Positions 54,507 through 64,000 of a stretch of DNA of 64,000 bases are shown piece after piece. The DNA is taken from assembly GCA_001566295.1 (NCBI GenBank), contig KQ964261.1, positions 558,001-622,000 of the forward strand. The letters are read 5' to 3'. Origin of the DNA: Microdochium bolleyi. Taxonomy: Eukaryota > Ascomycota > Sordariomycetes > Xylariales > Microdochiaceae. How positions within the stretch are numbered: position 1 is the first letter of the stretch; the number at the start of each line of letters is the position of its first letter. A program made the translations under genes and the position numbers. The notes below the pieces were generated by a model. That model saw only the letters and a program-made list of their open reading frames with translations. It ran no database searches and was not told the DNA's origin.

Positions 54507-56363
54507 ATGGGGCTTGGCATTCTCGAGGCTCATACCACTGGCCTTGTGCCCGGCACGGTACCTCTGGACGACGGCATCACGGGTAGTGCCGTGGCGGGCG
54601 TCGCCTTGAAGAAAGGCACCGGCAGATTCGAGGACATTATCCTCGCCCCCCAACCATCAGATGACCCCAACGACCCCCTCAACTGGACATGGTGGGAGAA
54701 GCACGTCACATTGGCCATAGTGTCTTTCGGCACAATCATCGTGTGTGTCACGCCGGTATGAAAAGCCCCATGCTTCAACCAAGACGACCACAAGAACTTC
54801 TCTCTGTCGTGTGCCCCGGTTACTAACATGTGTTGCGGGACAGGGACCCATGCTCAATGCTGCGGTGCTCACCATGGCGATTGAGCTTGAGCGGCCCATC
54901 ACCGACATCACCAAGCGTACTGGATATTTCCTGCTTGCTGGCGGTGCTATGGGACCGCTGGTCTCTGCGCTCGCTCGCAAGTACGGCAAACGTCCCCAGT
55001 TCCTATTCGGATCATTTCTCGGCGTGGTCTCAGTCATCATTGGCCAGACAGCCTCGCAGGCGGGCTCGGCTTACAGCACCCTCGTGGCTTCTCGTGTCAT
55101 TGGTGGTGTCGCGGCCACGGCGTACGAGTCCCTGGCCCTCTCCCTCATTGGCGACTTGTTTTTCGTTCACGAGCGGGGGCCTCGCGTGGGCCTGCTCATA
55201 TTTTCGCTCAGCGCGGTGTCAAACGGCGTGTCCATCATCGCCGGGCCCATCGCGGCTAACCTGGGCTGGATCTTTAATTTTCACATCCTCCTGCCCTTTA
55301 TGGTCCTGCAGTTTCTACTCACCATCTTTTTTGTGCCCGAGACAACGTACCGACGCCAGACCGCCATCGATACTGCCCTGATAACTCTGGCCAAGTCAAA
55401 GGAGAAGGCCGAGCATGTCGAGAATGACGCTCCTGTCATCGAACCTGGGCAAGCTGATCGCGGTGGTCCCGCCATTGCCCGCAAAAGCTTTGTCCAGCGC
55501 ATGTCCATCTTCAACGGGGTGTTCGTGGAGGACAGCATTATCAAGATGATTCTCGGATGCATCGTGTCCCTCAGCAACCTCGGCGTCTTGTACTCCATCA
55601 TCGGCTCGGGTGTCATCATCTCGTGGTTTGTCGGGGTCAGCCTCATTGCAAGCCTGCTCTTCGCCAGCCCGGCGTACGGCTATACTGCGGCGGGCGTGGG
55701 CTATACGTCTACGGGTCCCCTGATCGGCGGCACACTGGGCACCCTACTCGTGGGCGCCGTCTCAGACCCCACCATCCGGTGGATGGCGCGCCGCAACGGC
55801 GGCATCTACGAGCCCGAGTTCCGGCTGCCGATCACTGCGCTTGGCTGTGTTGCGACGGTCGCGGGGCTAGTCGGCGTGGGCAACACTATCGAAGAGGGCC
55901 AGTCTATCTACCTCGTCTGCTTCCTCTGGGGCCTCATGCTCTTTGGGATGACCATTGTCGCCTCGGCCTCGACGGCGTACATCCTCGATGCGTTTCAGGA
56001 CCTCAGCGTTGAGGCTTTCGTCATGAACATGGTTTTCAAAAACTTCTTCTACTATGGGTGCGTACTTTCATCTCGTTCCTGCACTGATACCTGATCACGC
56101 AACACGTTTATACTCGACCACCATATGACATTGTGGCTGACTTTATTCCTCTCCGTGGTGACAGTGTGACCGAGTTCGTGGTTCCATGGTGGCTCGCCCA
56201 AGGCTCCGGGAATATGTACAGCACCCAGGCCGGGATCACGGCCGGCCTCTGCCTGCTCGCGGTCCCGCTCTACGTCTTTGGCAAGAAGTATCGCCACTTT
56301 TGGGCGACGCACAATGTCATCCAGATGCTCCATCTCGAGACTGATAGGACTGGTACCGAGTAG
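54507..56363 (+). CDS. MFS drug/metabolite transporter (DHA1-like)
   Basis: Three exons (54507-54755, 54844-56057, 56165-56363) encode 553 residues. The N-terminal tail ends in DDPNDPLNWTWWEKH, the DPxDPxNW signature of fungal drug:H+ antiporters, just before helix 1. The MFS motif A region is ARKYGKRPQFL, and RVIGGVAATAYESLALSLIGDLFF matches helices 4-5 of this group. A charged loop of about 55 residues (RRQTAIDTALITLAKSKEK…) separates the two halves. Both introns keep phase (P-GPMLN and YYG-VTEFVV). It is probably a plasma-membrane carrier exporting or importing the cluster substrate or its products. Direction cannot be read from sequence. Confidence 0.9.
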
Positions 56364-57483
56364 GGTTGGGTTGTTACTGCCTGTGAGGTTGCCTTCGCTG
56401 CCGAGGCAGGCTTGAGCTTTTGCCTTTTGCGCTTTTGCAATAATAAGAGGTTGACTTCATTGCTAAATGGAATTTATGTAAAGTCCATGCCACAATCTAC
56501 GTATCATCGCTGTATAAGTGCATGGCCTGGACTGCAGATAGTGCAGTAAGACACGGATTTCGAAACAATACTTGCGAGGGATTCATGGAGATTTAGAACA
56601 TTCATAGGTGTACTTCCTAGTGGATCGTGCTACTAAAAGTTCACTCTCTTCTCGGACTGAGAGAGCTCCCGATGAACGAGCATGAGCCTGCCTTGAGCTA
56701 GACCCCCTCTGGATCACCAAGGAAGGTTGTTCGGCTGTGCAGGTCAGGATCATGGCCGGAGAACCGGGGAGGCATCTGGGGTAGACGCTGTTGTGGGGGA
56801 CAGTCCAGGTGGGCTTGTGGGGAAGCTTGCTTGTGATATGGGAAGCTTGAACCGAGGTGGCAAGAATACTCACCTTGTCTTATTACTGTCTGGCCAGTAC
56901 TCAAGCATGACAAGGCGGAGAGTGCGGTGGAAGAACCCCCTGTGATGGCCAAGCGAGACCGTCCTGCGTTGCGTTGAGACAATTCGGGTTCTGCCCATCC
57001 GCAATGCAGATCTAATGGTGGTACTCGGCCGCTGAAGATCAATGCCTGACTGGAGATGGCGATTCATGGAGTCCTGTGGCGGCATGTGGAGCAGTCCTCG
57101 GCAGTTGTGGTGAAGCAAGCTGGGCGTCTGGGGGGTGGAGTAATGGAGGAGAAGAGGGGGTAGCGTACCATGCCTCCACATGACAGCCATGACGCTCCCC
57201 TCGTCCTTGTCCACACGCACGCGGGGCAGTCGTGAGGAACAAATGTGTGCATTGGCCGGCTTGCATCGTACACATTTCCACCTGTGCAGCACCGAGCTTT
57301 CGGTTACATCATAGAGCTCTTCCCGTCCGTGCCCAGTGTTGGCTCGAGCTGATCCATCTGCGTGGTCTTGATCTCCGTTAATAATATCCCATCGAAAATG
57401 AAGGTACGTAGCCAGCACAAGTCTCCAACACTTTGGTTCCCAGTCCATGCTCGGAGATACACGCTGACTCTGAGCCTGTTCAC
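56364..57483. other. Intergenic region upstream of FAD monooxygenase
   Basis: 1.1 kb with no supportable gene. Its last 86 bases contain an alternative two-codon first exon candidate for the next gene (ATG AAG at 57398-57403, donor GTACGT). Confidence 0.5.
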
Positions 57484-58930
57484 ATGACGCAGGTCATCAT
57501 CGCGGGGGCAGGCCCGTGTGGTCTCCTGCTTGCGCTGCTGCTCGCTAAAGACAGGATCGAGGTCACGGTACTCGATGGCGCCGACAAGCTTGACGACCAG
57601 CCGAGAGCCTGCTACTACGCCGCCCCTGCGACCGTGGAATTCGAACGGGCGGGTGTGCTTGACCAGATCAAAAGCGAAGGGATCATGCCCCGCAGCGTCT
57701 GCTGGCGCACCTCTGACGGCACGAGGGTGACCGGCATGCACAATACCACCACGCCAGAGTCGAGCCCTCTTCGGTTGGTGAGCCTCACTCTCGGGCGGGT
57801 GGTCGAGATACTTGCTGAGCGGGCCGCGGCAGCGGGAGTTTCTATCCGGATGCAGCACCTTGTGACCGGTCTGGGTCAGGATGAGGGGAAGGCCTGGGTC
57901 GAGGTCAAGATCGGCCCTGACGGGAAGGAGCTCCTGCTGGAGGCCGACTACATCATCGGCTGCGACGGTGCCAACAGCCAGGTCCGCCGTTCGCTGTTTG
58001 GCGCCGAGTTCCCAGGCTCAACATGGGAGAAGCAGATCATTGCCACCAACGTGAATTTTTCCCCCCCTTCATTGTTCTACTCACGAACTTACTCTCTCTC
58101 GACCCAGGTCTACTACCCCTTCGAAAAGTTCGGCTACGAGGACGCCAACTTCATCGTCCATCCTGAGAACTGGTACATGGCAGCCAAGATCGCCGCCGAT
58201 GGTCTGTGGCGCGTGACGTACGGCGACGTCCCAAACCTCACCAAGGCTGAGTACGAGCAGCGCCTGCCCATGCGCTACAAGGAGATCCTCCCCGGAAGCC
58301 CTGAGCCTACTCAATACAAGGTCATCAACGTTGGCCCGTACAAGATGCATCAGCGCATCGCCGAGAAGATGCGAGTCGGCCGCGTCCTCCTCGCCGGGGA
58401 CGCCGCGCATCTCTGTAACCCCTTGTACGTCTTTTCCCTCCACCCACGTAGCTCGCTAATGATTGTGTGAGCTATCTCATATGCCGTGGACTGACAGAAA
58501 CTTGACACAGTGGCGGCTTGGGGCTCACGGGTGGCATCGCTGATATCGGCGGCCTGTACGACTGCCTCCGCGGCATCCACCTGAAGGTGGCCGACGAGAG
58601 TATCCTGGACAAGTACGACGAGAAGCGCCGGGAGAAGTACAGCACCCTCATCGATCCCATGTCTACGTCGAACTTCAAGCGCCTCTGGGAGAAGAGTCCC
58701 GAGGAGACGATTGCGACCGACCCGTTCTTTGAGGTCGCGAGGAAGGCAGAGCAGGACAAAGAATTTTCGCGTACTCTCCTCAAGGTTAACACCCCCCCCC
58801 CCCCCCCACCTCCTCTTTTCATGATATTTATTCCTGTAGAGAACTTTTGGTGACTGACGTTCCGCAGGACCAACTCTCGATACAGCACGACTTTACACAA
58901 TACTATCAAGGTGCTCCGATTGCGGCGTAG
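57484..58930 (+). CDS. FAD-dependent aromatic-type monooxygenase (PheA/TfdB family)
   Basis: Four exons (57484-58050, 58108-58424, 58511-58784, 58868-58930) encode 406 residues. The N-terminal FAD fingerprint is VIIAGAGPCGLLLALLLA, then the DG motif YIIGCDGANSQVRRSLFG and the GD motif RVLLAGDAAHLCNPFGGLGLTGGIADIG, joined across intron 2. Intron 1 (58051-58107) is 57 bases, in frame and without stops; removing it gives ATNVYYPFEKFGYEDANF as in relatives, so an unspliced reading would insert 19 false residues. Intron 3 holds a run of 16 C. The start could instead be MK at 57398 spliced to 57493. The family hydroxylates phenolic rings with NAD(P)H and O2. At about 400 residues it lacks the thioredoxin-like tail of phenol hydroxylase. 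Confidence 0.88.
58792..58807 (+). repeat. C16 homopolymer in intron
   Basis: An uninterrupted run of 16 C just after the donor of the last intron of the FAD monooxygenase. It is a likely site of length variation and of assembly error. Confidence 0.8.
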
Positions 58931-59254
58931 ATCGACAAGCGGGTAGAGGGGTGCTTGTGCAGAAATGGCGGCTTGGAAGGTGGTCCATTATTATTTTAGC
59001 TCGTCTATTTCATGTCGTTCGTTTACGTGGCACGTGTCCATGTGTTCGCTTGTAAACGATGTTCAGAATAATTTACTTCTTACTGGTGATGCGTGATCAG
59101 CAAAGCTGTGCTAGCACGAAGGGGGCTCATACGCGATTTATAATTTCAAGCCGTGGTGATTTGGTTTCTTGCATTATTTGATCCCTCAGGACCCCCATGC
59201 CGGTCGACAATAATGCTGAGAGCTATCAACTTTGATCGTCGCAATGCCTCCTAC
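58931..59254. other. Convergent intergenic region
   Basis: About 320 bases between two 3' ends, AT-rich, with no further feature. Confidence 0.55.
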
Positions 59255-61313
59255 TCAAGAAGCATTGAAACCTGCGACGGCCTGCGCTAATGCATCAAGC
59301 CCAAAACGGTCCCCAAGATCTATCATAACCCGACGCCGTCCCGAATCAGGTGCAAGAATGTCGTCAATAACCTTTGCCACCGGAGTGTCGGCGTCAGGCT
59401 CCCATGAAGAGGGCCCGTAGACCTTCACGCACTGCATCCTCTGAGAAAAGCTCGGCCACAACTGCTGCTGCCGGCCATACATGAATGTGAAACAGTCCAC
59501 AGCAAACTGCACGGCGTTAGCCCTCACGGCCGGCGGGAACTGCTTGTTGAGATTTTGGAACAGCAGCATAACGTCCATAATGTGTGTCGCCTCGCCCTGG
59601 AACATGCCCTCCCAGGGGTTCTGCTCGTTGACAAAGAATGCGTGGCAGTTGCTATGGTGGGCTGTTGTCCACCCCCTGGCGAAAGTCACCGTTGCTGCAT
59701 AGTACGAGATGTCATTGAGGAAGGTCAGGTATTGCCGGAAGCCGATCTCCTCGTCGACCTGCGCGGACGAAGTGAAGCCGTACGCCTCGAGGAGCTCGTC
59801 TATCAGAAGCGCTTCGTTCTCTTTGAGCGCCTCTTTGAGATATCTGGGGAAATGCTCCTGGATCCCCGACTTCTTGTGTGCGAGGAAGATGGCCATGCTC
59901 GATGCCTTAAACCGCCAGTACCGTGTCAGTCAAGGAAAAGAGAGTGGTAGTAATTGGAAGAGGAATCGAGCCCTACATCAAATTGGCAGTCCCCCACCAT
60001 GAGACCCTTCAACCAGCTCTTGGCTGCGATGTCAGCCCCAGGCAAATTCCCTGAGACCATGGTGTACGTGGCGGCGTACTTGACGATCTCATCGTCCACC
60101 ACGGGCCGATAAGGAAGTGGCAGCGCCGCGACCTTGGTCACGAGATCGTCGATCGGCATGTCGCGCAGGGTACAGACTCGATCTTCGGCCGATGCAGCTG
60201 CCAGGCCCAGCGCCTCGGTGACCTGCGAATATATCCACTCTTGCATCTCGGGAGGGCTGGGTGGCATGAGCAGAGACGAACCGCCACTCATGAAAGCCCT
60301 CGCGAACAGTGGTCGTTCTACTTGTAAGAGCAGCCCGACCTCCACTACAGGGCAAGCATGTGTTGCCGTCAGCAATTCTTGCTAGCTTTCCTCTGGTTCC
60401 TTTGATGCAGCGACGGACGCAAACACCCGTGTAATAGGCTCTCCCAGACAGGGGGAGCTGGGAAAGATGCTGTGCTGTTTCTGAGCGCAAGCAAAATGAG
60501 TGGACGTACCTGCGCCAGCACTCTCCCCACCGAGAGTGATGTTCTCAGCATCACCACCGAACCCGCCAATGTGTTCCCGCACCCAGTCGAGGGCGGCGAT
60601 CTGATCTCTGAGCTGGTTGTTCGTGGTACACCCGGCATCTCGGAGCTCCCTCGAAGTCAGAAAACCCAGTGCACCGAGCCGAAAGCTATGTCGTCTGTGT
60701 CAGCCGAGATAGAAGAAAGTCGAAATCACGGAAGATTAGCGCTTACCCGACAGTCACGCCAATCACAGGCAGGTTTCTCTCGGCGGACAAACTAACCATG
60801 TTGGTCATGTCATACTGCGGCCAGCTCGGAGAGCCGCTCACGAACCCGCCCCCGTGAATCCATACAAAGACAGGCAGCTTGCCGGTGGTCGCGAGCTTGT
60901 CCTTGACGTACGGCACCGTGATGTTGAGGTTCAGAGCATGCAGATCGGAAGTGGCTGTCACGGGCTCGACCAAGTTCTGCTGCATCATGGTCATCTCCAG
61001 CTGGAACGCGCCTGGAGGTGTGGGCGATGTCGGGCTGAAGGGGATAGTCTTAGTCTTGCTTGTTCTGACGATGAAGCATCTTATGAAGAACTGCAGCAGT
61101 AATCATACGCCGCACCTGGATGTGCGAGTGGTGACAAACGTACCCATACTTTGACGCGTCCACGTCTGAGGTCGCGTGGTTTCTTGCGACTTGCGGCTCT
61201 GCAAATCTGTGTGTCAGGGTCGCATAGGGGATTCCCAAGAAGCTCGCCGCAGCCCCGTCACGGCCGATGAGCCGGCCCAGCTGAGGATGTTCGAGCACGA
61301 CGGTGCCAGGCAT
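59255..61313 (-). CDS. Type B carboxylesterase
   Basis: Five exons on the minus strand (61313-61144, 61064-60747, 60685-60510, 60344-59977, 59905-59255) encode 560 residues. Motifs in order: VFVWIHGGGFVSGS (oxyanion hole), FRLGALGFL, the nucleophile elbow GGESAGA with Ser at about 218, ARAFMSGGSS, and a C-terminal GEATHIMDVMLLF that carries the likely catalytic His. No signal peptide precedes MPGTVVLEHPQLGRL, so it is intracellular, unlike secreted lipases of the family. The acceptor of intron 1 (61065, TCAG) was chosen over a neighbouring AAG because of the better context. It hydrolyses carboxyl esters and would suit removal of an acyl or methyl group from a cluster intermediate. Confidence 0.85.
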
Positions 61314-62084
61314 TGTGGACAGAGACCAAGGAGTATCGGAGTGAGACAAGGAACTAGTCGGCTGGTGCTTGGCTGTGTCAATATGGCCAGTGAAGTATGA
61401 CAATAACACTCTGTAGCTGTTATACTTGTTACTAAGCTTGCAGTGATGAACGTGGACAATCTGGAATCAGAGGAAAATGGGCCGTGTGTGAGGATAAAGA
61501 AGTGGCCAGGTGGGGGAAGGTGGAAGCAGTACCCCGCACGCAGGGATCAGCGATGTAGCAGCTCTTTCAGTGCCCAAGAATGGCGACACAAAGGTTGCGG
61601 AGCACTGGACATTAACTTGGTCGAGCCTGTACGGTCCATCCTTGAACGATATCCAATGGCTTATAAGCACATCGCGTAGAAGCAGAAGGATCCCCTTATG
61701 GACAGGAAGTTTCAAGGGGTGCCAAGGAAAGATATCGTGTTTGGAATACGCTCATTCAGACGGCGATCCATTGTCACTTCTGTTGCCATCCCATTTTCAC
61801 CCCACCAAGCATATATCATGCTTAGGGACGTAGCAGGGGCCATCAAGGTGCCTTGGAGACTATCTGCAAGGGACCCGCTGCAGTGCCTTTTCAATGACCA
61901 CAAATCCTGTTCATGCTAGGTCCAGCTCGACTGGCAATATAATAGTTCTGCTCCTGCAAATTACGGCGGACTTGGGATGGTGACCATATGGGTTACCCCA
62001 GCGGCTTTCACAATACACAATTCAGAGCCTAGCGGCAATTGTGGGCAGACTGGTCCTAATTCATCGTTATCTTCGTTGGGATCA
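61314..62084. other. Intergenic region upstream of carboxylesterase
   Basis: About 770 bases between the esterase start and the 3' end of the regulator gene, both on the minus strand. No gene seen. Confidence 0.5.
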
Positions 62085-64000
62085 TCATCCTGTTGTCTGC
62101 TGACCAGCATCGTCAACGCCGCCGGTTTCCAGATCCGTAAGGCTGTCCGCCATCACATGCAGGATGCGTGAGAAGATCCTCGAGTTCCATCGCCCAAGGC
62201 TCAGCATAAGGTGCACACAGCGCAGCCAGCACTTCCGCGCCTGTACGTACCCGCCGGAGACGATGCTGTCAGCCATATACATCCGGCCACCATTGAGGAT
62301 GAACCGACTTGCCGCCGATTCCCAGCCCGCAGCCCCCGAACTGCCTTCTTGCGAGAGCCCAACAGTGCTGAGGCTGACCCAGTCAACCTCCTCCTCAATC
62401 AGGTTGAAAGGCATCTGGGTGTCACTGCCTAATGCCGTGTCGGGCATGACAAACACGAACAATCCCAGCACGAGCGACGCTTGGAAGAGGGCCACCATAC
62501 TGTGCAACCTGATGGCGTCCGAGAATCTCCGGTTGAGCAATAGCTTATAGATACGAGCTGCATGCAGGCAGCATCTCCTGGCGGACGGCGTCTGAGCCCA
62601 CGTGCTGATTTCTCTCAGGGCAGCCGTCGCAGCCGATGGGCCGGAACGCCCAGCGGCGGTTTCGAACAAGGGCATATAACAGCCCAGGGATAGGCAGTAC
62701 GCATGCCACGACACGGCCGCGTTGATATCGAAGTCTGGCGCGTTCTCCTTGGCATTGGGTGCCAGTTGTATTGTGTTACCCACCAGAGATTGCGATCGGG
62801 CGTCTTTGTCGAAGAAATTCCACGGGTGTAGCTCCAGATTCGAGCGATTGAGCTCGACGTGGCGTTTAAGAAATGAGTAAGATTCTACAAGTCGCAGTTG
62901 GTGCAGCATGAGCCGGGTGGACAGCGTGTCCGCCCAGTCCGGTAACTCGGCATACGTGGTGGTGGTCGCAGATATAGCTGAACAATTCATCGCAGTGAAG
63001 GATGGTCGCTTTCGATCCCACTCGTTGCATTCCCTGATCGTAAATAGACGCTCCTGGCAAGGTGGGACTACGTGGATGTCACCAGAGCGCAACGAGAGCT
63101 GGATAGCAAGGTGTGTCGAGTACCAGCAGTCTAATTGAACCAACTGAAGGATAATTCTGTGCTCGAACAACTGTTAGTGTCTGTCTTCTGGAAACGGTCG
63201 CCTAGAATGATCAACATCAATATCAAGGAGAATTCCATACCTCTTGGTTGTCTCAATGCTCGCCCACACCTTCCAGCGTCTCTCTAATGCAGGTATTGCT
63301 TCTAACCTGTCTAGAAAAGGTGGATAGTCCTGGGCCATGAAAAGACCATCACATTGTGCTCTCTTTCGAGGGGATGTGGTCAGCACGAGCTCGTGATGAC
63401 AAAGAAGTAGATCTTAGAGCTGTAAACGCCTGGAGGGTAGAAATACTCACCGACAGGAGACTAATGCAAAGGCTCTCGCTTAGATCTACTCGAATTTTGT
63501 GCTATCGTCCTCGCGTTAGATGCGAACGTGGACCCCATTATGTATCCGCACGAATCTGTACCGGGGAGCACAGATCGGGATGAGCAGGGCTAAACTCACG
63601 CTCATCATAGAGGACAGGCAAAGGCTGAGTGTTGCTGTAATCATCGCAGCTAGGCGTTTCTCGAGGGACGTCTTGTTGGAGGTGCAAGCATGGAACTCAT
63701 CCGAGACCAACTCCAATATTTTCTGCCACCTATCAGCTTCTGTACATCGAGTAATGTCGAAGAGGGGTTTGTACTTACCGGGAGTGCTTTGCAGACAAGA
63801 TGGATCAACCCCGCATTACCGATGATATTCATTCCGATGGTGCAAGCTACAAGCAGAAGTGATGTCGGCGCGTGCTTGGCCCGAAACGTGGGAAGGTGTA
63901 AAACAGGCATTGTCTTGTGGTGTTCATAGACGAATTGCTCAAAGGCGAGGTCGAACATGTCCGGGCCTGGAATATCAGCGTGCTTGTTGGCAATGTCGTC
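62085..64000 (-). CDS. Fungal-specific transcription factor, Fungal_trans domain (5' cut by window edge)
   Basis: The C-terminal part of a regulator whose beginning lies beyond the right edge. Readable exons on the minus strand: 64000-63779 (…AFEQFVYEHHKTMPVLHLPTFRAKH…), 63722-63600 (KILELVSDEFHACTSNK…), a small uncertain exon near 63450-63480 (…CISLLS), 63362-63241 (…CDGLFMAQDYPPFLDRLEAIP…RRWKVWASIETTKR) and 63156-62085 (IILQLVQLDCWYSTHLAIQ…). The FYEHH…MPVLHLPTF start and the WKxWxxxETxxR block with LDxxYSxHL are the Fungal_trans (PF04082) core seen in Zn2Cys6 and C2H2 regulators. The DNA-binding domain should lie to the right of the window. It borders the enzyme run and is the obvious candidate for its regulator. 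Confidence 0.75.

Noticed and set aside
34269..61313. Secondary-metabolite biosynthetic cluster
   Set aside because: No backbone synthase, prenyltransferase or cyclase is visible; tailoring-type enzymes alone fit breakdown better. A backbone gene beyond the right edge is still possible.
34269..61313. A complete beta-ketoadipate pathway
   Set aside because: CMD and enol-lactonase-like proteins occur, but no intradiol or extradiol dioxygenase, cycloisomerase or CoA transferase is present in the window.
1..64000. Transposons, IS-like elements or CRISPR arrays
   Set aside because: No transposase, reverse transcriptase, long terminal or inverted repeat or spaced direct-repeat array was seen by eye. 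A self-alignment would be needed to exclude short relics.

Overview
The window is from a filamentous ascomycete (Pezizomycotina). Most genes are split by short GT-AG introns (about 50-200 bases, CTRAC-like branch sites). Coding third positions are GC-rich, and the families are typically fungal: Zn2Cys6 regulators, secreted LysM/GH18 chitinase, Rds1-type protein, P450s, sugar and amino-acid permeases. I call 27 genes with usable models plus one short gene relic. I joined exons by hand by matching splice sites, phase and family sequence, so totals are models and not transcript evidence.

Left part, 0-19 kb: mainly housekeeping and nutrition. It holds a stand-alone nucleoside-phosphorylase-like domain gene, a secreted GH78 alpha-L-rhamnosidase, an MFSD5-type MFS carrier, a membrane-anchored class I methyltransferase, an Mtr-type amino-acid permease, a sugar-porter permease with a dense group of CreA-consensus sites upstream, and a Zn2Cys6 regulator.

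Middle part, 19-34 kb: secretion and cell-surface functions. It holds a 1352-residue killer-toxin-like chitinase (two LysM, one chitin-binding and one GH18 domain), a decayed LysM fragment, an unrecognised secreted-protein gene, an Rds1-like ferritin-fold protein, a small secreted Ala/Asn-rich protein and a Na+/H+ antiporter.

Right part, 34-64 kb: an almost unbroken run of accessory oxidative and hydrolytic enzymes. In order: VAO-type flavin oxidase, P450, two divergent beta-hydroxyacid-dehydrogenase paralogues, alpha/beta hydrolase, second P450, metallo-beta-lactamase-fold hydrolase, SDR, second MBL hydrolase, carboxymuconolactone-decarboxylase-like protein, NmrA-like protein, MFS efflux/uptake carrier, aromatic-type FAD monooxygenase, carboxylesterase, and a transcription factor cut by the right edge. 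There is no PKS, NRPS, terpene synthase or ring-cleavage dioxygenase. The content therefore suggests uptake, oxidation, lactone/ester opening and degradation of an aromatic or lactone-containing compound rather than biosynthesis. This cluster is the best candidate for an undescribed system; its substrate cannot be read from sequence.
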